Under the pieces are notes generated by a model that made no database searches, was not told the DNA's origin, and saw nothing but the letters and a program-made list of their open reading frames with translations. The translations under genes and the position numbers were made by a program. Below, one piece after another: positions 17,223 to 24,400 of a stretch of DNA of 64,000 nucleotides (position 1 is its first letter; the number at the start of each line of letters is the position of its first letter). This DNA comes from DASUPK01 sp963848955 (lineage in GTDB: Bacteria; Actinomycetota; Thermoleophilia; Solirubrobacterales; 70-9). The stretch covers positions 186,001-250,000 of the forward strand of contig CAWKFQ010000023.1 of assembly GCA_963848955.1 (NCBI GenBank), read 5' to 3'.

Positions 17223-17999
17223 ATGGAAGCGGAGGTAAAGGCGTTCGAGCTACGGGAGCTCTGGCGCCGGTACAAGGAGGGGGGAGACGGGAGCGCCCGC
17301 GAGCGACTGGTCGTCGCTTATTCGCCGCTGGTCAAGTTCGTCGCTGGCCGGACCGGGGCACGCCTGCCCTCACACGTCGATCAGGCCGACCTGATCTCCT
17401 ACGGGATGATCGGCCTGATCGAGGCGATGGAGCGCTTCGAGCCCACGCGCCAGATCCGCTTCGAGACCTTTGCGATGCAGCGCATCCGCGGCGCGATCAT
17501 CGACGAGCTGCGTTCCCTCGACTGGGTGCCGCGCTCGGTCCGCTCGCGTGCTCGCGACATCGAGGGGGCGAACTCGAAGCTCGAGCACGAGCTCGGCCGG
17601 GCGCCGACCGACGGCGAGCTCGCTGAAAAGCTGGGGATGTCCGAGGAGGACCTCCAGGAGGCGCTGCTCCAGATCTCCAACTCCTCGATCCTCGCCCTGG
17701 AGGAGCTCTGGATGACGCCCGATGCCTCCGGCGACAAGGTCTCGCTGCTCGACACGATCGAGGACGAGAACGCACCCGACCCACAGGCCGCCCTCGACAC
17801 CAGCGAGGTGAAGGACCGTCTGTCCGAGGCGATCCAGGACCTGCCGGAGCGCGAGACCCTGGTCGTCGCGCTCTACTACTTCGAGAATCTCACCCTTCGC
17901 GAGATCGGCGAGGTGCTCGGCGTCACCGAGTCGCGGGTCTCCCAGCTTCACTCCAAAGCCGTTCTGCGACTGCGCTCGAAGCTGAAGACGACGGGCTGA
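17223..17999 (+). CDS. whiG: RNA polymerase sigma factor, FliA/WhiG family
   Basis: A group 3 sigma-70 factor of 258 aa. Region 2 reads VKFVAGRTGARLPSHVDQAD and FETFAMQRIRGAIIDELRS, ending in the typical LDWVPRSVR; region 3 follows (LEHELGRAPTDGELAEKLGM); region 4 has the helix-turn-helix LREIGEVLGVTESRVSQLHS. In mycelial actinobacteria WhiG controls sporulation and in flagellates FliA controls motility; with no flagellar or sporulation genes here the regulon cannot be told. A well-spaced Shine-Dalgarno (AGGTGAAAG) precedes ATG 17223. Confidence 0.9.
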   Translation: MEAEVKAFELRELWRRYKEGGDGSARERLVVAYSPLVKFVAGRTGARLPSHVDQADLISYGMIGLIEAMERFEPTRQIRFETFAMQRIRGAIIDELRSLDWVPRSVRSRARDIEGANSKLEHELGRAPTDGELAEKLGMSEEDLQEALLQISNSSILALEELWMTPDASGDKVSLLDTIEDENAPDPQAALDTSEVKDRLSEAIQDLPERETLVVALYYFENLTLREIGEVLGVTESRVSQLHSKAVLRLRSKLKTTG

Positions 18000-18057
18000 C
18001 GGCTTCCCCAGGCGGCGCCTTGGCAACCCCGGAAAGTGCCTATAGGGTGCTAGCCGC

Positions 18058-20145
18058 ATGCCTCATAAGGCCGCCGACCGGATACGAAACGTCGCCCTGA
18101 TCGGCCACCGTGGCAGCGGCAAGACATCGCTGCACGAGGCGCTGCTGTTCGAGGCCGGAATCGTCAACCGGCTCGGGCGCGTCGAGGACGGGACCACCAC
18201 CTCGGACTACGAACCGGACGAGCAGGCCCGCGAGATGTCGATCGGCGCGACCGTCTCGTCCTTCGAGCACGACGGCCGGAAGATCAACCTGATCGACACC
18301 CCGGGTGACCCGAGCTTCATCGCGGACACCGTCGCCTCGCTGCGTGTCGCCGACGCCGCGGTCGTCGTCGTCAATGGCGTGATGGGAGTGGAGGTCCACA
18401 CGGATCGGCTCTGGCAACGCGCCGACGAGGAGGGCCTGGCCAGGCTCGTCTTCGTCAACATGCTCGACCGCGAGCGGGCCGAATTCTTCCGGGCCCTCGA
18501 GTCGCTGCAGAACGCCTTTGGCAACCATGTCGTCGCCACGGAGATCCCGATCGGGTCCGAGCACGAGGTGCGCGGAGTCATCGACCTGATCGACATGAAG
18601 GCCTTCATCGCGACCAGCGAGGGCCGGGGCGCGCCGGAGCCCCAGGACATCCCCGAGGAGCTGGCTGATCAGGCCCAGGAGTACCGGGAGAAGCTGATGG
18701 ACGAGGTCGCGGAGAACTCCGACGAGCTCATGGAGCGCTATCTCGAGGGCGAGGAGATCGACCACGACGAGATCGTCACGGTGCTCAAGCGGGGGGTCAC
18801 CGACGGCCGGATCTTCCCGGTCACCTGTGGCGTGGCGACCAAGAACCTCGGCACGACGAGGCTGCTGGAGGCGCTTGTCGAGGACCTTCCCTCTCCAGCG
18901 ATGCGTGGCGCCGTGACGGCTCTTGGCGAGGACGGCGAGGAGATCGAGATCACTCCGGACGAGGACGGCCAGCTCGTCGCCTACGTCTTCAAGACCCTCG
19001 CCGATCCCTACGCCGGCCGGCTCAATCTCTTCCGCGTCTTCTCGGGTGTCATCAAGGGCGACTCGCAGGTCACCAACGTGACCCGCCGAGCCAAGGAGCG
19101 GATCGGCCAGATCCTGATTCCGGGAGGCAAGGAGCACGAGCAGACGGAGGAGCTGGGTGCCGGGGACATCGGCGCCATCGCCAAGCTCAAGGAGACGCGG
19201 GCCGGCGACGTGCTCGCGGAGAAGGACTCGAAGATCTCGTTCCCGCCGCTCGACCTGCCCGCCCCGGTCATGGCCTTCGCCTTCGAGCCGAAGACCAAGG
19301 GCGATGAGGACAAGGCCGCCAGTGCGATCCGGCGCCTCGAGGAGGAGGACCCGACCCTCGACGTCCATCGAGACCAGCAGACCGGAGAGCAGATCATCGC
19401 CGGACTGACCCAGATCCACGTCGAGGTGATCGTGGACCGGATGAAGGACCGCTTCGGAGCCGAGATCGAGCTGCACCCGCCGCGGGTGCCCTACCTCGAG
19501 GCGATTCGCAAGTCGGCCAAGGCGCACGGCCGCTACAAGAAGCAGACCGGCGGACGCGGCCAGTTCGGCGACTGCCACCTCGAGATCGCGCCCGGCGAGG
19601 CCGGCAGCGGCTACGAGTTCATCGATGAGATCAAGGGCGGCGCCATCCCGAAGGGATTCATCCCCGCGGTCGAGAAGGGCGTCGCCGAGGCGATGCAGCG
19701 CGGCACGCTGGCCGGGTATCCGGTCAAGGACCTGCAGGTCCGTCTCTACGACGGCCAGTACCACCGGGTGGACTCCTCGGAGAACGCCTTCAAGGTCGCC
19801 GGTTCGATGGCCTTCAAGGACGCCATGGAGCAGGCCGACCCCGTGCTGCTCGAGCCGATCATGCTGCTCACGGTCAGCGTTCCGGAGGACGTGGTCGGCG
19901 ACGTCGTCGGCGACCTCAACTCCCGCCGCGGCCGGCCGCTCGGCATGGAGGCGAAGGGGTCGGCCACGGAGATCAAGGCCGAGGTCCCGATGGCCGAGGT
20001 GCTCGACTACGCGCGCGACCTGCGCCAGATCACCGGTGGCCGGGGCGACTACACGATGGAATTCACCCGCCATGAGGAGATCCCCTCGCACCTGGCCCAG
20101 AAGGTGATCTCGGAGGCTCGCTCCGAGGAGGAAGTCCGGGCCTGA
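18058..20145 (+). CDS. Elongation factor G-like translational GTPase (EF-G2 type)
   Basis: A 695-residue EF-G-like GTPase. The P-loop is GHRGSGKT (16-23) rather than the GHVDHGKT of canonical EF-G, the G3 motif is DTPGD, and the G4 motif is NMLD in place of NKMD. These substitutions mark the paralogous EF-G-like group rather than FusA. Domains II-V are complete, with KFGYKxQ-like RYKKQTGGRGQFGDCHLEI and the C-terminal SRRGRPLGMEAKG. The substrate role of this group is not settled. It overlaps the RNase HI-like gene by 4 bp at the 3' end. Confidence 0.9.
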   Translation: MPHKAADRIRNVALIGHRGSGKTSLHEALLFEAGIVNRLGRVEDGTTTSDYEPDEQAREMSIGATVSSFEHDGRKINLIDTPGDPSFIADTVASLRVADAAVVVVNGVMGVEVHTDRLWQRADEEGLARLVFVNMLDRERAEFFRALESLQNAFGNHVVATEIPIGSEHEVRGVIDLIDMKAFIATSEGRGAPEPQDIPEELADQAQEYREKLMDEVAENSDELMERYLEGEEIDHDEIVTVLKRGVTDGRIFPVTCGVATKNLGTTRLLEALVEDLPSPAMRGAVTALGEDGEEIEITPDEDGQLVAYVFKTLADPYAGRLNLFRVFSGVIKGDSQVTNVTRRAKERIGQILIPGGKEHEQTEELGAGDIGAIAKLKETRAGDVLAEKDSKISFPPLDLPAPVMAFAFEPKTKGDEDKAASAIRRLEEEDPTLDVHRDQQTGEQIIAGLTQIHVEVIVDRMKDRFGAEIELHPPRVPYLEAIRKSAKAHGRYKKQTGGRGQFGDCHLEIAPGEAGSGYEFIDEIKGGAIPKGFIPAVEKGVAEAMQRGTLAGYPVKDLQVRLYDGQYHRVDSSENAFKVAGSMAFKDAMEQADPVLLEPIMLLTVSVPEDVVGDVVGDLNSRRGRPLGMEAKGSATEIKAEVPMAEVLDYARDLRQITGGRGDYTMEFTRHEEIPSHLAQKVISEARSEEEVRA

Positions 20146-20543
20146 AGGTCGTCGTCAACGTCGACGGGGGCTCCCGGGGGAATCCGGGGCCCGCGGCGGT
20201 AGCCGCCGTCGTCACCGACGCTTCCGGTGAGGAGCTGGCGGAGCGCGCCGAGACGATCGGAAGGGCGACCAACAACGTGGCGGAGTACCGGGCCCTGCTG
20301 CTCGGCATCGAGCTCGCCAAGGAGCTGGGGGCCGACGAGGTGGAGCTCGTCGCGGACTCGCTGCTGATCGTCGAGCAGGTCCGGGGGAACTGGAAGGTGA
20401 AGCAGTCCCATCTGCAGCCGCTGCGTCAGCAGGTCGTTCGCGCGCTCGAGGGCTTCGGCTCCTGGTCCATCCGCCACGTCAAGCGCGACGAGAACGAAAG
20501 GGCGGACGAACTGCTAAACGATGCGTTGGACGCGGCGGCATGA
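20142..20543 (+). CDS. RNase HI-like protein, CTG start
   Basis: A single-domain RNase HI fold of about 133 aa: VDGGSRGNPGPAAVA (first Asp), NNVAEYRALLLGIELA (Glu), LVADSLLIVEQ (Asp) and KRDENERADEL (last acidic site). The family begins (M)KVVVNVDGG, which places the start at CTG 20142, overlapping the EF-G-like stop as CTGA, with GAGGAGGAAG ideally spaced upstream. The next ATG (20277) would delete half of the catalytic core, so a non-ATG start is required. It is followed by an ATGA overlap with the aldo/keto reductase gene, so all three genes are probably co-translated. Confidence 0.85.
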   Translation: MKVVVNVDGGSRGNPGPAAVAAVVTDASGEELAERAETIGRATNNVAEYRALLLGIELAKELGADEVELVADSLLIVEQVRGNWKVKQSHLQPLRQQVVRALEGFGSWSIRHVKRDENERADELLNDALDAAA

Positions 20544-21400
20544 CGACCATCACTGACGAAAACGTTGGCACGATCGAGATCGGCGATCGTCAGGTGCGGC
20601 GACTCGGTTTCGGCGCGATGCGGATCACCGGGCCCGGCATCTTGGGCCCGCCGGCCGACCACGACGGGGCAATCGCGGTCCTACGCCGGGCGGTGGAGCT
20701 CGGCGTCAACCTGATCGACACGGCCGACTCCTACGGTCCTAATGTCAGCGAGGAGCTGATCGCCGAGGCCCTCTACCCCTACCCGGAGGACCTGCTGATC
20801 GCCACCAAGGGGGGCTTGATTCGGACCGGTCCCGGGAAATGGCCCGCCGACGGCAGGCCCGAACACCTCAGGGAGGCATGTGAGGGCTCGCTCCGGCGGC
20901 TGCGCCTCGACACCATCGAGCTCTACCAACACCACCGCCCCGACAAGAAGGTGCCCTACGAGCGCTCGATCGCGGCGCTCAAGGAGCTCCAGGACGAGGG
21001 CAAGATCCGCCACATCGGCGTCTCAAACGTCTCCCTCGAGCAGCTCGAGACCGCGCGCGAGATCGTCGAGGTGGTATCGGTCCAGAACCGCTTCAACCTC
21101 ACCGACCGCCACTCCCAGGACGTGCTGGAGCGTTGCGAGGAGCTCGGAATCGCCTTCTTCCCGTGGGCGCCGATCGCGGCGGGCGAGCTCTCCGAGCGGG
21201 GCGGCCCCGTGGACCGGATCGCCTCCGCGCACGACGCGTCGCCGGGGCAGGTGGCGCTCGCCTGGCTGCTGGCGCGCTCGGCCGCGATCGTGCCGATCCC
21301 AGGCACCTCATCCGTCGAGCACCTCGAGGAGAACCTGGCGGCGGCGGACCTTCAGCTCACTGCGGACGAGCTCGCCGAGCTCGAGGGCGCCGGAAACTAG
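20540..21400 (+). CDS. Aldo/keto reductase
   Basis: NADPH-dependent oxidoreductase of the AKR superfamily, 286 aa, (beta/alpha)8 barrel. Catalytic tetrad positions are visible: D and Y in NLIDTADSYGPNVSE, K in LLIATKGGL, and H in LYQHHRPD. The C-terminal cofactor part has SVQNRFNLTDR and IVPIPGTSSVEHLEEN. It is closest in look to the YajO/Tas-like and plant-type AKRs with broad aldehyde substrates. It overlaps the RNase HI-like gene by 4 bp and is followed by a clear terminator. Confidence 0.92.
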   Translation: MTTITDENVGTIEIGDRQVRRLGFGAMRITGPGILGPPADHDGAIAVLRRAVELGVNLIDTADSYGPNVSEELIAEALYPYPEDLLIATKGGLIRTGPGKWPADGRPEHLREACEGSLRRLRLDTIELYQHHRPDKKVPYERSIAALKELQDEGKIRHIGVSNVSLEQLETAREIVEVVSVQNRFNLTDRHSQDVLERCEELGIAFFPWAPIAAGELSERGGPVDRIASAHDASPGQVALAWLLARSAAIVPIPGTSSVEHLEENLAAADLQLTADELAELEGAGN

Positions 21401-21405
21401 GGCAA

Positions 21406-21438
21406 GAAAAAGGCCGAGCCCTCGGAGCCCGGCCTTTC
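21406..21438. terminator. Rho-independent bidirectional terminator
   Basis: AAAAAGGCCG pairs with CGGCCTTT around a short loop (arms 21407-21415 and 21430-21437). There is an A run on the left and a T run on the right, so it can end transcription of both the aldo/keto reductase gene (+) and the convergent protease gene (-). Confidence 0.85.
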
Positions 21439-21468
21439 CCGACCTCTTTCGGTCTCAGGTACCGATCC

Positions 21469-22326
21469 CTACAGGCCCAGCCCCTTCAGGCCGGCGCCCT
21501 TCAGGACCGCACCCACGATGTTCGGGTTGAACGCCTCGGTGCCGGGCACCAGGTTGACCCCGGAGAACCCTGGAGCATTCGCGTGCAGATAGGCGAGCTC
21601 CATGCCGAGGTTGCCCACGCCGTTCGAGGCGGCGAGTGGTGCGAGCTGCACCGTGCTGAGCACGCCGATCGCTCCGCCGGTCGCGTTCATGAACCCGCTG
21701 CCCGAGTCACCGGGGATGCCGGGCGTGACGGTGTAGACGTCGTGGCTCCAGCCGCTGGGAGTGCCCTGCACGACCAGGCCAACCTTCGGGCTGAGCGCCG
21801 CGATGCCGCCGCGCAGCTCGGAGTTGCCGTAGGTGTAGACCTGAGAGGCGGCTCCACCCCAGGCGCCCACGCCGGTCGGTCCACCGAGGGCGGGAACGGA
21901 CGGATTCACCTTCCCGACGTCGGCCGGATCGATCTTGATCAGGGCGAGGTCGTTGAACGCGCAGGTGTCCGCGTCCGTCTCGCCCTTGGACTGCATGGTG
22001 AGCCAGCTGTTGTAGACCAGCGTTCCCGGACGGTCCGCGCCCGTGACGTCCACCGGCGTGCCGATCGGCAGCGATCCGGAGTCGCAGCCGTCCGTGTCGG
22101 TGGAGGCGCCGGTGCCCGAGCAGTGAGCAGCCTGACCGAGATAGACGTTCGAGGCGTCCTGATAGACGAAGTTCGCCGTGCACTGCGCGCCCTGCGTGAA
22201 TACCTGGACACCGGGATGAATGGTCGCCTGGTCGGCCGGAGCCCAAGCGGAGGCGACCGAAGGTGCGATGAGAACGACCGAGATCGCGACTGCGCCGAGC
22301 AGTGCGGTCAGAGCCTTGCGATGCAT
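21469..22326 (-). CDS. Secreted trypsin-like serine protease
   Basis: Exported protein of 285 aa. I chose ATG 22326 (MHRKALTALLGAV) because AAGGGGA lies about 8 nt upstream; it begins a Sec signal peptide cleaved after VASA. The chymotrypsin-like triad is visible: His in LGQAAHCSG, Asp in CAFNDLALIKID and Ser in IPGDSGSGFM. Four cysteines in the N-terminal half could form disulfides. The C-terminal ~70 residues (NLGMELAYLHAN to LKGLGL) are a hydrophobic extension. Substrate unknown. Confidence 0.88.
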   Translation of the reverse strand: MHRKALTALLGAVAISVVLIAPSVASAWAPADQATIHPGVQVFTQGAQCTANFVYQDASNVYLGQAAHCSGTGASTDTDGCDSGSLPIGTPVDVTGADRPGTLVYNSWLTMQSKGETDADTCAFNDLALIKIDPADVGKVNPSVPALGGPTGVGAWGGAASQVYTYGNSELRGGIAALSPKVGLVVQGTPSGWSHDVYTVTPGIPGDSGSGFMNATGGAIGVLSTVQLAPLAASNGVGNLGMELAYLHANAPGFSGVNLVPGTEAFNPNIVGAVLKGAGLKGLGL

Positions 22327-22410
22327 TGAGGATCCCCTTCTGTGGTGGTTACCCAAGCCCGGATGACCATACCCAAAATTAGGGATGGGTAGCTCCAGCT
22401 CGACCGCACC

Positions 22411-22416
22411 TATACT
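22411..22416 (+). promoter_or_regulatory. -10 box of the tRNA-Gly gene
   Basis: TATACT lies 10 nt before the first base of tRNA-Gly, the expected place for a -10 hexamer. The -35 region is not convincing. Confidence 0.6.
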
Positions 22417-22426
22417 TTTTCGCCGC

Positions 22427-22500
22427 GCGGCTGTAGCTCAGTTGGCTAGAGCGTCTGCTTGCCATGCAGAAGGTCGTGGGTTCGAATCCCATCAGCCGCT
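22427..22500 (+). tRNA. tRNA-Gly (anticodon GCC)
   Basis: A 74-nt cloverleaf. The acceptor stem GCGGCTG pairs with CAGCCGC (22493-22499) with discriminator T; the anticodon arm TCTGC-TTGCCAT-GCAGA puts GCC at 22461-22463; the T arm has GGTTCGAATCC. The CCA end is not encoded. Confidence 0.97.
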
Positions 22501-22773
22501 TCTGCGCAGGATCTGCGCCAGGTCGCGCCACTCCGCGACAGGACGCCATTCCAGAGCGATCGGCACACCGATCAGCACGGTCATCCGACCGCCTAGAAGC
22601 TTCCCTCCCGAACCGACTGGTAGCCACTGGTAGCAGGACGGCTGGCAGCAGGGCCGTTGCCACCAGCCCGGGGAGGCGCCACCGGCGACGCCGCCAGTCT
22701 TGAGGCCTACCTCGAGGCCAAGCGAGAGGCTGCCTAGGAGCTCGCTCCCGACGCCGTCTCGGCGTCAGGCTAG
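22501..22773. other. Non-coding flank of tRNA-Gly with a direct repeat
   Basis: No convincing gene. It contains two direct ACTGGTAGC copies at 22616-22624 and 22626-22634 (10-bp period), about 115 bp past the tRNA 3' end. The arrangement recalls integrase arm sites seen beside tRNA genes. A short open stretch ending EAYLEAKREAA at about 22736 has no start and no recognisable family. Confidence 0.35.
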
Positions 22774-23100
22774 GCCACGCGCCGAAGTCCTCGGGGAGGA
22801 TGCTGTCAGTCGCGAGGGCCCCCCGCGAACCGATCGGCTTCCTCTTTCATGTTGGCCGGGTGAGGGCGCAAAGGTCCTCGATCAGTGCCTGGCCGCCGCG
22901 GTCAGCTCCTGGTCGTACTGATCGAGCTCGTCCTGGGAGTAGCTGTCCCGGCCCCACCATTCACACTCGGGGCAGCGCATTTCGACGTTCCAGTGGCCGT
23001 CGCCATGCTCGTTCCAGTCGGCCGGCTGCACCAGGATCGACTCGCAGCTCGGGCAGCAGTGCATTCCATTCGTTGACTTCTTCTTGCTCTGTATATTCAC
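22774..23100 (-). CDS. Zinc-ribbon conserved hypothetical protein, several frameshifts
   Basis: The first 72 codons give a zinc ribbon: CCPSC, then LVQPADWNEHGDGHWNVEMR and CPECEWWGRDS. The frame then stops at 22882, but neighbouring frames continue in the manner of a longer conserved actinobacterial protein: LIEDLCALTR, then ANMKEEADRFAG, then ALATDSILPEDF. Three one-base shifts (about 22890, 22860, 22820; the last in a C6 run) would join them into about 108 aa. It is either a decayed gene or error-ridden sequence. The function of this family is unknown. It lies just before the apparent junction at 23.19 kb. Confidence 0.55.
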
Positions 23101-23193
23101 GCGTTCCTTCGCCCTCTGCAGGCGTTTCCTCGCCTGTAACCAGAGAAGCGTCCTCGTGCGTCAAGTGGGTACGGGTGAAGGTCATGAACGGGA

Positions 23194-23325
23194 TCAAAGG
23201 TGGTCGGGCACGGCCGTTGGCGAACGCTCGCCCAACCCGTGCAGGTGGAGCAACGGCCGCCCGTCGCCGTCGCGCAGCCGGTGCAGAGCCAGCTCGATGC
23301 GGCTGTGCCGGACGGTGACCGTCAC
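23194..23325 (-). pseudogene. Alpha/beta-hydrolase, N-terminal fragment only
   Basis: GTG at 23325 overlaps the stop of the upstream hydrolase gene (GTGA). The 43 codons read VTVTVRHSRIELALHRLRDG and PLLHLHGLGERSPTAVPDHL, the first strands and the HG oxyanion hole of a second alpha/beta-hydrolase. The sequence then stops abruptly: no nucleophile elbow or later motif follows in any minus-strand frame. The break at about 23,195 marks the change between the two blocks of the window. Confidence 0.65.
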
Positions 23326-24258
23326 GCCGGGGCCCCCAGGAAGTCGAGCACGAGGTCGGCCACCCGCCGCGGCTGTTCGATGTGCACGAAGTGACCGGTG
23401 TCCTCCAACCCCACGACCCGCGCCGGCGGGGAGGTTGGGCTCGATGTCGATGGGCTGGGTCCCCGATCCCATGGCCTCGGGCTGCAACCCCAGCACGGCC
23501 AGCAGCGGCATGCTCAGGCCCGGCAGCCGCGCCATGGCCCACTGGGCTCGCCACGGACCGAACCCACCCATGCGCAACGCCGGGTCGATCTTCCAGCGCC
23601 AGCCGTCCGGGTCCTTACGGCCGCCCACCGTCACCAGGTAACGCAGCCATTCCCGTGACAGTCGTGGGTTCATCCGGCGTCGCCGCTCCGCCAGCTCGTC
23701 GATGGTGCCGGGCTTGCGGGACCGGCCGAGGGCGCTGCGGCGGAAGTCCAACCAGGTACCCAGCTCGCCGGCCATCAACTTGGTGCGCTCGTGGTCGGAG
23801 ACGTCGGGCATGCTGCGGCGCGACGGCAGACCGTCGAGGTTGACCAGGCGGCTGACCCGATGAGGCAGGGCGGCGGCGAACTGCACGGTGATTCCCCCGC
23901 CCTTGGAGTGCCCGACGATCGGCAGCGCGTCGCTGGACACCGAGTCGACCACCGTCACCGCGTCACGCAGGTCGGCCTCCCACGAGTAGAGCGCGGCGCG
24001 CTCGGAATCACCGTGGCCCCGCTGGTCCCACGCAACGACGCGCCAGCCCGCCTGCGCCAGCATGGGGGCGAAGACGTCGAAGGTGCGGGCAAAGTCGAAC
24101 CCGCCGTGGGCCAGAACCACCGGCGGGGCCTGGATGTCTCCCCACTCGTGGACGGCCAGGCGGATGCCGTGGGAGACGACGGTCCGCGTGCGGTCCGGAG
24201 CGCGCGCCCCCGGATAGCTGACCGCGTCAATCGCAGTCACATCTACGGCCTCTGTCAC
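23322..24258 (-). CDS. Alpha/beta-hydrolase, one frameshift
   Basis: About 312 aa after correction. HG in VVLAHGGFDFART, a Gly-rich WDQRGHGDSE, nucleophile Ser in PIVGHSKGGGITVQF, and a C-terminal DTGHFVHIEQPRRVADLVL that supplies the catalytic His. That last stretch lies in a different frame: near 23422 one base seems extra (GGCGCGGG), after which the gene ends FLGAPA at 23322. A long cap region (SRKPGTIDELAERRRRM) sits in the middle. It is divergent from the MMPL gene, with the palindrome at 24361 between them. Confidence 0.82.
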
Positions 24259-24360
24259 GTCGAGAGATTGACCCGGAGGTCAAGGGCTGAGCAACCCGCC
24301 CAGAACGTGTGACCGATGACCCCTCGACAGGGGCTGGTCCCGGGTGTTCGATACCACAGA

Positions 24361-24376
24361 TAACGTAACAACGTTA
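24361..24376. promoter_or_regulatory. Palindromic operator candidate upstream of the MMPL gene
   Basis: TAACGT-AACA-ACGTTA, 6-bp arms around a 4-bp centre, 25 bp before the MMPL ATG and about 100 bp from the divergent hydrolase start. A TetR-type gene closes the same operon, so self-regulation of the pump operon through this site is a reasonable inference. Confidence 0.5.
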
Positions 24377-24400
24377 ACCTCGGCCGAGGGAGGCCGTACC

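Noticed and set aside
18040..20091. Long minus-strand frame antisense to the EF-G-like gene (683 codons)
   Set aside because: A mirror frame typical of high-GC coding DNA; composition is His/Arg/Val/Leu-rich without motifs.
22700..22921. 73-codon plus-strand frame near the tRNA
   Set aside because: Low-quality composition and antisense to the zinc-ribbon gene, which has a clear CxxC pattern.
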